Below the pieces are notes generated by a model, which saw only the letters and a list, made by a program, of their open reading frames with translations, did not search any database and was not told the DNA's origin. DNA of 64,000 nucleotides from contig NC_135565.1 of the NCBI RefSeq assembly GCF_964340395.1, positions 2,020,001-2,084,000 on the forward strand. Direction: 5' to 3'. The translations under genes were made by a program, and so were the position numbers. The DNA comes from Glandiceps talaboti (Eukaryota; Hemichordata; Enteropneusta; Spengelidae). Below are positions 40,997 through 53,464 of this stretch, one piece after another; the first letter of the stretch is position 1; each line of letters starts with the position of its first letter.

Positions 40997-41056
40997 TTCG
41001 TCAGAAAATACGAGTAACAGAAAATACGAGAAAAGTTACTCGTATTTTCTGACGAA
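40997..41056. other. 22-bp perfect inverted repeat (hairpin)
   Basis: TTCGTCAGAAAATACGAGTAAC (here TTCGTCAGAAAATACGAG + TAAC) pairs with its exact complement at 41035-41056 across a 16-nt loop; the loop itself carries a third AGAAAATACGAG. Could be a transposon foot or a foldback; no known RNA family recognised. Confidence 0.85.
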
Positions 41057-42860
41057 AACGTCGTTGAAACCCGCGTAAGGGAAATCACCGTAGGTTCTCA
41101 TGCCATACACTAATGCTTTTCTCTGGAGCCGGGAGACTTGATTTGTTGTTCCATACGAACTCAAAATTTTAAAATCCAAATCTAACATAAGAATCCCTAA
41201 CATCTCCATGAATAGTTGATATGCTACTCATTGGAGAGTCGACGTCATCACGTGATTACTCTAAGTATTGTCATGAATTCGTAATTACTACCAATATGCA
41301 GTAGCATTCATTTTCGCGCTCAGAAATACTAGCTGAAAGATAATTTTCTCCACTTTGGTTCCATTGTATCTGAGAAAACACTGGCAATGTATGACGAGTT
41401 GTTACATTTTTCACTTAGACTTTACCTTGACAGTTGGTAGAGGTCAAAATTGTATATAAATTAAAAATTAAAGTTTTATCACATCGAGCCGAAATAAGAA
41501 GGAATGTGTTGAGTGTCAATTGGACCACAAAAAGTGATATATTCGGAATAGCTATGTTTGTGTTTGAGGCTGCCGCTAGGTGGCGATGTAATAACAATTG
41601 CTGACGGGTCAAATATATGCGCAACTTTTTGGTGATTTTCAGTCTTAGATCGCTCAATGAAAAACAAATACTAGATATTTGAACATTATTCAAAGAAAAC
41701 CAGACTATGCGAAAGAGTGACTTTTCCCTCAGTTGATAAACGTGAATTATCAATCAAAGCGTTAAATTGTGCATTCAGTCGCGAAATAAATAGTGACATT
41801 ATTATTATATTATAACGTATAACTCTTTTAAACGGTCGTTATCTGAGTTTTTAGACGTATCCTCGCATATTACATGTAAATGGTACTTACAGTAATATAT
41901 ATACTACCAAGGAAACTTAACCATCTCTTGGTATTCATAACACAAGCCCAATATTTGATGCATAAACAATTAGATGACATCTTATCAATTTAACATAATA
42001 GAATGTTGAAGAAATCCCCTGTATAAATTATCTTAAATTATGTAGAACGCCCTCAAATGTGTGCACTGAAACTAATATAATACAATAGTTTATTGTATAT
42101 TTTGTAAATCATTCTGGGATTAAGAGAAAACATGGAATATAGACTATAACTGATTTTAAACGGGAGGAAAATAATGCAATTGCTGAAATACAACTAAAAA
42201 TGTTTTCTTGTATCCCGGATTGTAAAAACTGCGACGTTAACATAGAGATGTGGAAAATCGCAGTTACGTTTATGTCTGAACTATTTATGGAACACATGTC
42301 TACATTACATTCTGGGATTATTACTTGCGTCAGCTTTTTTGTAAAAAAATAAATAAGCTTACTAAATTATATTGATGACGTGTTGAGGAGTCAATGGATA
42401 AGGGATGGAAACTTATATATAAAGCTAGACGACAACAATTAAGTCTGAAGCCGTGTTCAGTAATCAATAATGTAAAAACTGTGACCATAAAAAGACAGTA
42501 AATCTGACTGACAGCGTATAAATTCTCAAAAAAAATCCTTTCAATACAGGTCAACAGAGGTACTGGTGATACTGAATTGTGTCGTCAATAAATGTACGTT
42601 CAATGCTGCAGGTACCGGTGAAATCGTACTGATCGTATTTACATTTTATGACATGTTATACTTACGGAATGTAATTCAAACGGGGGAAACACATCCTGAC
42701 TTCTGCGTTCTGAGCACTTTCGCAAACGTATATTGCCAAATTTCCGTATTTGCATTTCGAGACAAACAATTTATTAGTGTAGTGTGAACCCCCGTGTATG
42801 TTATGCAAGGATGTTTTTTGAAATACTTGTAAATTCACAGAAAGAAAACAATTTGTACTG
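41057..42860. other. Unassigned, comparatively repeat-poor region
   Basis: Unique AT-rich DNA, with no supported exon. A 73-codon ORF at 42566-42787 has no recognisable motif. Confidence 0.4.
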
Positions 42861-42869
42861 TGCACTTTG

Positions 42870-43043
42870 ATTGGCTGTTTCTCATTACAACAGGTGCAAT
42901 ACCTCGCGTCACTATGAGTGGATATCATAGACAATTGTTTCCCGCCAAAATGTCAATTCAAAGCTGGTGGTTTGGGGATGCCTTTATTGTGATTGGTTCT
43001 CATTGACAATTGGAATTTAACACCTGGAGTTGTGTATATATAG
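42870..43043 (+). promoter_or_regulatory. Promoter-like cluster: inverted CCAAT boxes and TATA box
   Basis: ATTGG (reverse CCAAT) at 42870-42874, 42992-42996 and 43009-43013, and TATATATAG at 43035-43043, 55 bp before the ATG at 43098. The spacing (TATA ~25-30 bp before a start near 43065-43070) fits a pol II core promoter. Confidence 0.45.
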
Positions 43044-43097
43044 AGAGTTATCCCGTTGTGAAAGCCGTCTTTGACCGCAGCTCACGCTACAAAAAAG

Positions 43098-43793
43098 ATG
43101 GATGCCCGATGCCTTTGCCTGCTGACACTGTATTACTTAGTTCTGTGCTACATACGTGACCTGGTGAGAGAAAGAAGAATGGATGGAAGATTTTCTTGGA
43201 GTATGCTTGGTTTGGTCGAAGTGGTTTGTTGCAGTTTGAGAGGTTTGGTTGGAAGAAAGTTAGAAGAGAAGATGGTTATGTATTTCTGGGTGTATTTGCT
43301 GTCTGTACTACATGTCGTTGTCTGTCGCTGTATACGTCTACTACACGAATGGAAGATGAATATATGGACTGCCATGGATGACTTGAGAAGATGGACTTGG
43401 AGAATGCCTGAAGTGATGTCTACCTGTTGTTATGTTGGGATAAGTGACCTGTTATTTTTGTCTTTTGCATGTGGGTACTTTATAAGCGTTTGGTTAGGAG
43501 AACAATGGAAGACAGTTTGGCCAGTTTCATTGTTAATAAGTCGACAAAAATATAGCATTGGGTGGGCAGATGAAAAATTAGGATTAAAATGTTTTGCAAT
43601 TGAGGGGAGGGGCTTTCATTTAGAAAAGTATCATGTTATCAAAATCAAAACACCAATTCCTGAAGAAAAAACAAACAAAAACAAAAAACATACAAAATAC
43701 CCGCTCAAAATAAAACTATTAAAAAAAAAATTGGAGTATTTCTTTACCCTGGGAGCAGTTTTTATTTCATGTAATATTTTTTGTAAAATATAG
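43098..43793 (+). CDS. Possible intronless ORF, 231 aa, membrane-like, unrecognised
   Basis: ATG at 43098 after AAAAAAG, stop TAG at 43791-43793. Residues 4-20 (RCLCLLTLYYLVLCYIR) could be a signal anchor; further hydrophobic stretches MVMYFWVYLLSVLHVVVC and ISDLLFLSFACGYFISVW. Trp, Arg and Leu rich. The last ~70 residues are Lys/Asn-rich and AT-driven, so the true end may be a splice site or the tail may be non-coding. GACCTG|GTGAGAG near 43160 could also be a donor. No family resemblance that I can name; the promoter-like cluster upstream is the main support. Confidence 0.35.
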   Translation: MDARCLCLLTLYYLVLCYIRDLVRERRMDGRFSWSMLGLVEVVCCSLRGLVGRKLEEKMVMYFWVYLLSVLHVVVCRCIRLLHEWKMNIWTAMDDLRRWTWRMPEVMSTCCYVGISDLLFLSFACGYFISVWLGEQWKTVWPVSLLISRQKYSIGWADEKLGLKCFAIEGRGFHLEKYHVIKIKTPIPEEKTNKNKKHTKYPLKIKLLKKKLEYFFTLGAVFISCNIFCKI

Positions 43794-44165
43794 GACTAGT
43801 TTTTTTATCATGTGAGTCGTTCTTATTCCATGGAACGATTTTTTTTTTAATTTGATATTTTTTTTTTTATTTTTTTTTTACCGTGGAGTAGTTTTTATTT
43901 CATGGGAATAATTATTTTTACAATGGCAGTATAAATAAAAATAGAAATACAACTGGTGTAAACCAAAATGCTCCTGTAGGTTGCAATTGGTTTTGCTAAA
44001 TCTAAAATTTGTGCACATCACTAAAACGAGTATTGCTAGCAGAAAAGTTTGATTCAATATTTATCAATTGAAATTTTGAACACAAATATTATGGTTATAT
44101 TTCTATGTCAAGCAGAGATTACAATGTTTAGAAAAGGGAACAGAATTTGTCCAGCAAAAGCATTT
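43794..44165. other. T-rich low-complexity DNA
   Basis: Repeated blocks of TTTTTATTTCATG with T8-T9 runs at 43800-43920; nothing coding. This low complexity also covers the tail of the ORF before it. Confidence 0.5.
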
Positions 44166-44167
44166 TT

Positions 44168-44360
44168 AGTCCCCCAAAGTGTGTGACTATTACAATGGGC
44201 TTCCATCTGTCTGTAATATGTCATTTCTCTGACTTGTAATATCCGATTTCTTTCAAAACTGGCACAAAGGTGACATGTCATATGGAAAATATGCATGTCG
44301 TTCTTTTTTTCAACATATGCAAATGTAATTGGCGGCCATATTTGTAATCAAAAATCAATA
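44168..44360. mobile_element. Decayed relative of the TTAGTCCCC foldback element
   Basis: TTAGTCCCCCAAAGTGTGTG, then GGGCTTCCATCTGTCTGTAA and CCGATTTCTTTCAAAACTGG follow the same order as the element at 7842. Only the left part is recognisable. Confidence 0.55.
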
Positions 44361-46335
44361 TTTACTGCATAATTAATTCAACTAACTAGCTTTCTTTTGA
44401 AACCTGACCTTGAGCAATTACAAATATTACCATTCATGAATACATAGCTGGGGCAACTCCCATGAACCATATGGGGAGGGTCTGTTGGAAAGTCTGTATG
44501 TCATAAGGTATGACATAGGGTATATACTTTTCTGGGCCAGAAGATTTTGGAAAACCCTACCCATCTAGACTGGTAGATTTTATTTTAATTGTAGCTCAAA
44601 ATGATTATATAATTTTCAAAATAATTCTTACAATTGCTAAAAGTAAGATTTCATTTCTCAAAAAAATAATTCTTTTGATCAGTTTTTAGGTATTACATCA
44701 TATGAACTAACATCGGCATGTATTATAGACCTGTATAGTATGTATTTTGAGTGATACAGTTGGTATAAGGAAGGGTCATACCCTTTTTAGGGTGTGTATT
44801 ATGACAACAGTTTGGGTTTTGGGGGTTTCAACATAGCCTCCCTATGTCATTTCACAAAGAGTTGCCCAACTCATCCTGGGATACATGGTCATGTGAACAA
44901 CATTAATGAAAGTGGTTTATTTTGCCAATACTAGTTCAAAGAAGCACACTTTAGATAAATTTTCTTTGCCGGCCCTTCTATTAAATTCTATCTTAATAAC
45001 AATAATGATAATGATAATAATAATAACTTTAGGGTAATAATAATAACATATAATAAATAATCACTAATAAGTAATAAGTACTAATATATGATAAATACTA
45101 ATATATGATAAATACTAATATATGATAAATAATAATATATAATAAATAAGCACATAATTAGGCACCAATGACTATTATAATTCTAATTCTCCTTTCATAA
45201 TTAATTGCACTTGAATTTGAAATAGTATTGGTATTATGGATTACTCTCATTATACATGTTCATATGACAGGACAACTCTGTGTGAAGTGATACTAGGAGG
45301 CTTTGCTGGGATCACCAAGCCCTTACTGTTGTCATACTACATACCCAAAAATGGAGACACTTTCTAATACCAACTTTATAGCACAAAATAGATACTGTAC
45401 AGATCTATGATAGATACAGACGTCTGTTTGTATGATGAAATAGCTAAAAACTGATCAAATTAATTGTCTTTTGGAAAATGAAATCTCACTTTTAAGAATT
45501 GTAACAACTTTTTGAAAATTAAAGAATTATTCTAAGCTGCAATTGAAGCAAAATATATCGGTCCAGTTGAGCATGGTTTTCCCAAGTTTTCCAGCCCAGA
45601 AAAGAATACACTGCTTTCTAGCAGACGTTCCCCATGTGGTCACCTATGGAAGTTGCGCAACCCCCCCCCCCCCCCCCCATAGTTCTGCAAAAAATAATTT
45701 TAAATTCTCTGAAATAGGCCAAAAATACACATTATGATAACACATACAAATTCTACCCACTTTGTACAACTTTAATCAAAGTTTTCATGTCATATTAATA
45801 AATTTGATAGTGTAAAAATGCTTTCGCTTGACTTATTCTTGATCAATTTTTCAGGGAGAAACAGTAAGACAATAAGAAATCAATTAATTATACAGTTTAT
45901 GTAAATCTATATTTGCAGTTCTTTCTTTAGAGTAATTTCCCAAACCTGTGCAAGTGCACCCATTTCATAAAAAATTATTGTCTCCAAATTAGAACCTTGA
46001 AAATTTAATATCAACCATATGGGAGCACTTTGGTAAATGTAATTTATATTGAATGTATTTCTTCATTATTTATCAATAAAACATAACATTAACATCCCCA
46101 CCCCACCCCTTCCAACATACAAACATTAAAAACATTACTTTCTGCATCTCCGGCACCGGTCATCATATTCGCGTCATCATCTACCTCGCATCTCGGTCCG
46201 TTGTCGTCTCTGCGCGTGATCACATATTACATATTGACATACACATACAGCACCCCATTGATTTTCTGTTATCCCATTTCAGTATGTCTGGTTTGTTACC
46301 GTGGTTTTTGGTTTTCTCTGACTAGATGGGTCTCT
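44361..46335. other. Unassigned AT-rich DNA
   Basis: Contains short (AATAAT)n and a GATAAATACTAATATAT repeat at 44995-45150, a C17 run near 45661-45679, and a GC-richer patch 46140-46240. No supported exon. Confidence 0.4.
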
Positions 46336-46339
46336 ATGG

Positions 46340-46555
46340 TTGATTAGTTTGTCAGTGGGTTGGCAATGGTTGGTTGGTTGGTTGGTTGGTTGGCAATGGT
46401 TCGTTAGTTGTTTGGTTGGCAATGGTTGGTTGGTTGGTTGGCAATGGTTGGTTGGTTGGTTGGCAATGGTTTGTTGGTTGGTTGGTTGGCAATGGTTTGT
46501 TGGTTGGTTGGTTGGCAATGGTTTGTTGGTTGGTTGGCAATGGTTCATTGGTTAG
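46340..46555. repeat. (GGTT)n minisatellite with GGCAATGGTT blocks
   Basis: Runs of TTGGTTGGTTGG separated by CAATGG at variable (22-34-bp) spacing. Open in several frames on both strands; artefactual ORFs. Confidence 0.92.
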
Positions 46556-47067
46556 TCCTTCTGTTGGTTATATTTTTCATTTGTTGTTCATGGTCTTTCT
46601 CTCATAACAAACACACATACACCTCACAAACTTCCGCAGTTTTGCCGTCGTCTCAATTTCCGCCGTGTCTCGATCAGCTTTTATTCGCTGCGCGTACACA
46701 TTCAACAGTTACATTACACCAATACAATCAAGTCCCCATCCCTTTTAACTTTCTGTATGTTTGGTTTAGAGTTATAATGGCACATTCCATTATAACTCTA
46801 TTTATAATTTGCTGTCAAGCATTATGTGTATGTGTGTTACCCCTCCCCATGAAAGTAAAGAAAAACGTTGAATCAGGTGTCCGCTTGTATGGTGAGTCGA
46901 AATTGGCGACAATGAGTTGCGTTGGCTGCAATGATACCCCTAGCATTGACTAGATAATATGGATTTTAGAGTAATCAATTTTGAATGCTGCCCAAATTCC
47001 ACCGAGCTCATAGAGCTATCAATCATTTAATCAATTTCACCACAAACGTTAAAAAATTATCAATTAT

Positions 47068-47101
<34 letters not shown>

Positions 47102-47845
47102 TTTTATTGCATAACAACATGCCATAGCAAGCATGGTAAAGCATACCAAAATAACATACAGAAATAAAGTGAATTCGATACTATTTACATCAACAAGAAA
47201 TTTTCCAAGAGGAAGTTTTATCATCAGAAGTCAAAATGTGCTAAAAATAAACTAAAATTTATATAATAAAATTAAATTAAAAATCAAACTCTTCAAAATC
47301 CAGGGGACCATATTGCCAGGATTACCATACGAGTATGACTACATTCTCAGACTAAATAATTGTTGGCATAATGACCAAGAGAAAGTACTATCATATCTGG
47401 CTGTGTATTTCAAGGCAATATCTATTACATAGTACGTCTGCAGAATATGAAATATACATCACCTACACCTAACAGCTATGAATGGTAAGTGTCATCTATA
47501 AATTCTTTACTAACTTTTTGTTGTTCATCTACAATTGATTTGTAATGTCAATAATGCAGATGAAAAATGATGTAGCCTCAAATATTCATCTGAAAGTTAT
47601 TGATACAGTGACAAATTTTCATAAGTCTTCATCAAAGACAGTCGCCAGTATTTCAACTTACTAGTTAATGCTGAATTTTTTGTGACAAATATGATCAAAA
47701 TTTTGTCATCATTGGCAAGGTCACCAATTATTAAGCTTGCCATTGACTGAGAGGGGAGGGGACTCCCATAGAAATGTGTGTGGTTATGTGCCATCCAAAT
47801 GGGTCACTTTTTCATGAAAAAATTCCTAAACATGGGTCAACTTTT
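46556..47845. other. Unassigned DNA with (ATCA)n at 47066-47101
   Basis: (ATCA)9 followed by ATTTTTATTGCATAACAACA; read in reverse, CAATAAAAATTGATTGATTGA is a typical non-LTR retroelement tail, so a small LINE or SINE end may lie here. No coding support. Confidence 0.4.
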
Positions 47846-47849
47846 TGTC

Positions 47850-48150
47850 TTAAAGTTCCCTAAGGCATAAAAAAAATGTGTGGTTGCGATTACATTCAAT
47901 TTTAAAATAGGTGAGGTAGGTAAAGTGTCTAGTTCAGGTTTTCCATTGTTTTCCAAATGGTCTCTGTGTTGTTTATTTCTTCCCATCAGATGTACAGCCA
48001 TCACAGATTGAAAGAATAGTTTCACATTGTCTTTTTAAGTTGATATCAGTTTCGGCACCCACTATTTCTTGCGAGACTTCACGATTTTCGTGATTTCTTG
48101 AATACTTAAAAAAGTTTGGGATGGTGTGAAAAACTAGGTGGGGTCAGTAA
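47850..48150. repeat. Diverged direct repeat, mate at 52600-52935
   Basis: Shared blocks include GGTTTTCCATTGTTTTC, GGTCTCTGTGTTGTTTATTT, CAGATGTACAGCCAT, TTGTCTTTTTAAGTTGAT and GCGAGACTTCAC. About 80-85% alike by eye. Confidence 0.8.
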
Positions 48151-48799
48151 CCTGAACCTTTTTTTAATTTGGCCTCATCACAGCATAGGAAACATCCCAT
48201 GGCATTGCTTTGGACAAATCTTCACATCAACATAATAAAGGTAAATAATCGGAAGATTTCCCCAAGATGGGTCTGTTTGTGACTGGAACCCCTAACAATT
48301 GATCAAGTAGATTGGTAGATGTTTTCAACTTGGGCTGCACACCTTTGTATGAAATACAGGTGAGTATACAATGATGGAGGGATGCATGCATGCACACACA
48401 AACAGACACATGGACATGTGCATTTGACCAAATACAGTAGCCGCCCCCCCCCCCCCCCCCCCAACCCCTACTTCATCACCGGGCTTCGTCCATTGGGGAT
48501 AAATATTTGGGTGAAAATACCAATTGTCTTGAAGATGTCAACAAAGTTGGTCCCAACAAAATAATGATTGTACTTAAAATATGGCTCTACGGCTATTGAC
48601 TAGCCCCTGGTAATAGCACTACTACAAGAAATGTGGAAATTGAATACTAGCACTCGGTAATAGCACTATTGTAAGAAATGTGGGAATTGAATACTCACAC
48701 CCAGCAATTAGCACTATTGCAAGAAATGTTGGAATTGAATCCAACTTTTACCAATTTTCAGAATGTTGAATTCTCCAACAGATTTCCTCCACAAATTAC
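48151..48799. other. Unassigned DNA
   Basis: Includes a C18 run at 48445-48462 and ACCGGGCTTCGTCCATTGGGGA (48479-48500), resembling the end of the TTAGTCCCC foldback family; also a ~60-bp imperfect triplicate (ATAGCACTAYTRYAAGAAAT) at 48613-48740. Confidence 0.5.
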
Positions 48800-50260
48800 T
48801 AATATTGTTGAAAAAAGGTTTGCCCTTATAGCCAGATCTATAGATGCCATGTGATGGAGTCCGTATTATCTCCTTTTCACTACTTGGCTGACTATCTTTA
48901 AACTATAAAACAATAATAAATATGATGTGTACACCTCATAACCAAATGTCCTGTTTGCAAATGTACTGCCCCATTTATAGTGAGATTGGGGATTACAATG
49001 TGAGATTACCATCCAAGGGTTATCCAATGCATTAAAGGGGGTAAACTAAAGGGCAAGTTACTACTAATGGAAATAAAGGCATTTTGTATATAAACACTGT
49101 AATCTGAAGTCACTTCATGATTTTACATCACTTATGTTATGCACAGTTGCCTAGAAATACATATTTGAAACTTTCTCCTTATTCACTGTTCACGTTAGCT
49201 CCTTGTGATGGGCAAGCATTGCCTCATGGGAGTCCTACTCAATAGCAATTAATACATGAAAATAATCAAACTGAGTCTATGTCTCTATAACATTTTGTAG
49301 GTACATGTGCAGTTTGGGTAATTTTTGGTGCATGCTCATGTAGGGAGGTGTCCAGAGCACTCTATAATACTATGCGACTACTATACAAGTAATTGAATTG
49401 CAGAATCCAAACTTGGTGTTCAGTCATACATGCATGTATATACATGAAGTGTAGCTAAAAATAGAATGGATTTACCAGCATATTACACATATAATTGTTC
49501 CATGTATATGATTTAATAAAAAGGTGATCACAGTAATAATTCAAACATATTCTATACAATTTCAAATAATCAAAATGCTATTTAAATGATTTGTTAATTT
49601 AAACTAAAATTTACAAATTTAAAACTTCCACAAATGTCATTCTTGGTGTATGTTTTCTTCAAGATTAGATAAATATCTTATATCGATTCCTGTAAATGAC
49701 AAAGTTGATTCAAGTTTGTGTATTACAAATAACAAGATGTAAATATTTTAAACGGGAAAATTAGATATTTATTTCCCAAATATTTCTTCTTTCAGCCATG
49801 GAAAACACGAGTGACCTAAGGGGCCTTGTCAAGAGTCTGAAGATGATCAGTGACAAAACTCTTGGTTCATGAGTATTTTCCTTTTGATTGAAGGAAAATA
49901 TGGAAGAATAACATATTTATACCTTCTCCGGCATAATTTATGAAATATTGGCATAATTAATGGGGATTTGAAAGGTTTTGATTTGTATTTTTAGCACTTC
50001 ATCCAGTGACATAGACATGGGTGGTCCAGACAGAATGATTGGGTATATCTACATTTTCTGTTTGAACACAATAACTTTGTTTGTACATTGTCTATAAATA
50101 CATGTAGATAAGATGCAATTGTAAAAATAGCCATTGGATAGCTGCATGCATCCCTTGAAATATAAATAATTAATTATAAAGTTGACAGACTCAAATGTCA
50201 TTTTGCATCATAAAATGTACAAAACATAAAACATATATTTTGTACAAAACATATCATTTC
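48800..50260. repeat. Segmental duplication copy A
   Basis: Matches copy B (51020-52085) at about 95% by eye, beginning ATTGTTGAAAAAAGGTTTGC and continuing through GCCAGATCTATAGATGCCAT to TTGTACAAAACAT. Copy A has about 430 bp (49663-50088) not present in B. Confidence 0.88.
49799..49871 (+). other. Possible small terminal exon inside copy A
   Basis: TATTTCTTCTTTCAG|CC is a good acceptor, followed by a short frame MENTSDLRGLVKSLKMISDK...GS and TGA. It lies only in the segment missing from copy B. Composition is more coding-like than its surroundings, but no partner exon was found. Confidence 0.2.
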
Positions 50261-51019
50261 TTTGATCAGACAACCACAACACATTCACTGAAAACTGTCA
50301 TTGTGTTTTAGATTGTGATGGAAGAAAAAAATCCTTTCTTCAATGGCATATAGCCTTGTCTGAAATGTGGTACATGTCAATATTTGTTCTTGTCCCTGTT
50401 TCTTACATGAATTCTTTAATATTACTTATTATAATATTAGTTCAAACATAACGATACATATTCATATACATGTACCGATATTTCCTAGCTACCACACTAG
50501 TTACAGTACATGTCATGTAAATGCTTGGCTGTTTCACAATCAATGCTTCACTCAAATTGCAGTTTGGGGCAAAAGTGAACTTGAAGATAGATAGATAGTT
50601 TATAAATGAAGTTAATCTAAATTGTTCTACTCATCATGTTATTGACACTACAAATTACCAGTGACATCTCATCAGATTCCAGATTCTATTATACACTAGG
50701 TATGACCACCTAAAGTTCTCTAACATACCGGTGACTTTATTATACATGCATGCAATATTAATGCCCCTATACTAATGTTCTGTGTCCATTTATGAGATAT
50801 GGGGAAACTCATTTAAAATGTACATTTATGTTAGCTTTTTGAAGATTGGAAATATTACCTCAAAGGTTATGAATAACCTAAACATTGCCTTAGTATCTCA
50901 AGCCAAAAACTGCAGATCTGCCAGGGGGAAAACCCCAAGGACACCCTCACCCCCAGAGGTCACTCATGCATTCAACCAATGATCAGATGCACCAACAATC
51001 TTTTTACTGTCATAATGGT

Positions 51020-52085
51020 ATAATTGTTGAAAAAAGTTTTGCCCTTTATAGCCAGATCTATAGATGCCATGTGATGGAGTCGGTATTATCTCCTTTTCAC
51101 TACTTGGCTGACTACCTTTAAACTATAAAACAATAATAAATATGATGTGTACACCTCATAACCAAATGTCAGCTGTTTGCAAATACTGCCCCATTATAGT
51201 GAGATTGGGGATTACAACATGAGATTTCCATCCAAGGGTTATTGTCCAATGTATTAAAGGGGATAAACTAAAGGACAAGTTACTACTAATGGAAATAATG
51301 GCATTTTTTGTATATAAACACTGCAATCTGAAGTCACTTTTACATCACTTACGTTATGCACTTGTGTTATGCACAGTTGCCTAGAAATACATATTTGAAA
51401 CTTGCTCCTTATTCACTGTTCACATTAGCTCCTTGTGATGGGCAAGCATTGCCTCATGGGAGTCCTACTCAATAGCAATTAATACATGAAAATAATCAAA
51501 CTGAGTCTATGTCTCTATAACATTTTGTAGGTACATGTGCAGTTGGGGTAATTTTTGGTGCATGCTCATGTAGGGAAGTGTCCAGAGCACTCTATAATAC
51601 TATGCGACTACTATACAAGTAATTGAATTGCAGAATCCAAACTTGGTGTTCAGTCATACATGCATGTATATACATGAAGTGTAACTTAAAATAGAATGGA
51701 TTTACCAGCATATTACACATATAATTGTTCCATGTATATGATTTAATAAAAGGGTGATCACAGTAATAATTCAAACATATTCTATACAATTTCAAATAAT
51801 CAAAATGCTATTTAAATGATTTGTTGATTTAAACTAAAATTTAAAAATTTAAAAATTGCACAAATGTCATTCTTGGTGTATGTTTTTCTTCATTTGTCTA
51901 TAAATACATGTATTAAAATAAGATGAAATTGTACAAATAGCCATTGTTAATTATATGGATAGCTGAATGCATCCCTTGAAATAGAAATAATTAATTATTA
52001 AGTTGACAGACTCAAATATCATTTTGCATCATAAAATGTACAAAACATAAACATGTATTTTGTACAAAACATAAACAAGCACTAA
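51020..52085. repeat. Segmental duplication copy B
   Basis: Second, direct copy of 48800-50260 about 2.2 kb away, with small indels (e.g. extra CACTTGTGTTATG near 51360) and lacking the ~430-bp block. Confidence 0.88.
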
Positions 52086-52599
52086 AATAAAAGTAGATAC
52101 TCCCATTCTTCCTGCACATAAAAAAAAAGATTAAGGTGATATTTTATGGTGTTATTACTATGGTATAATAATTATTAATTAAGGTATAAACTGATTAATC
52201 AAGTCATTAAATAGCTTGTTTGTGGTACATAAAGCAATTTATTCTCTTCCCTTTAGTGGTTACCACACTTTCTTGTGAATGATGGAATTTTAAAATACCA
52301 TTTTTTCTGTCATTTGATCCCAAACAATAAAAAGTAGCTCTCAGCCATTAATTTATCTCCTGATTCAACAAGCATCAGAAATGGTACTTTGTATAGTGAT
52401 GAATCTATCTGAAATATTCCTGCCACAAAGGCACAAGTTGCTTTGACTCAAACAAAGATTTATAATTTGAGCTAGGGTAAATATAATCAAATCTTATGGT
52501 TATAATGTCTGATTTGGGGGAAAACTGTTTAAAAGAGTTGCTTATTATCTTTCTGATAAGGCCAGTTTGAGTGGGTCCTTGATTTTTCTTCAGACTGTT

Positions 52600-52935
52600 A
52601 GGCCTAATAAAAAAACTGTGGTTCTGATTACACTCAATTTTAGAATAGGTGGGGTAGTTTTTTATTTTATTTTATTACATATTTTTTTCATGTGTGAGTG
52701 TCTAGTTAAGGTTTTCCATTGTTTTCTGGTCTCTGTGTTGTTTATTTCTTCCTATCAGATGTACAGCCATTACAGATTGGAAGAACAGTTTTATATTGTC
52801 TTTTTAAGTTGATGTCAGTTTCCGCATCCACTATTTCTCGCGAGACTTCACAATTTTTGCAATATATTTTTTTTTTCTTGAATACATACAAATAAGTTTA
52901 GGATTTGGCAGTGAAAAACTAGGTGGGGTCACGTA
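52600..52935. repeat. Diverged direct repeat, mate at 47850-48150
   Basis: See mate. Contains a short TTTTATTTTATTTTATTACA insertion near 52660 absent from the left copy. It ends about 30 bp before the exon at 52963. Confidence 0.8.
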
Positions 52936-52962
52936 ACTGGAACCAAACAATTATTTTTTTAG

Positions 52963-53403
52963 GTCTCATCCAATGTGTGAATATAAATTTGTGAAAACAC
53001 AAAATGTGAGAAAGCCCAAGGGATCATGCAGGGTACGTGTTATAAGTTTATCACTGATAGTTGAGTTCTGTTTGCAGTTTTGCAAGTTTGGTCTATCTTT
53101 AGGTATTCCATATAACAGGTAGCATCAGTCTACCCACAGATATCCATCTTACTCTAACCATTTCCATTTATTCCAAAAAGACTTGCACACAGTTATGTGG
53201 TATTGGGTTGATAGTGTGAACAAACATAAACAAGAATTTACTGTGATGGTGGTATATACAAACGTGCATTCTACACATGTCAATAAATAATACAACCATA
53301 TACTCACCTTGCTAGAAGGTTGTATTGTACTTAGACTATCCTTAGTCCATTGGAAAAAAAATTTTTTGTCTCAGAATCCTCAAATGTCTAGAATTCATTA
53401 TTC

Positions 53404-53464
<61 letters not shown>

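Noticed and set aside
46279-46953. 181-codon plus-strand ORF starting in the GGTT repeat
   Set aside because: First third is GGTT minisatellite; the remainder has no conserved motif or promoter.
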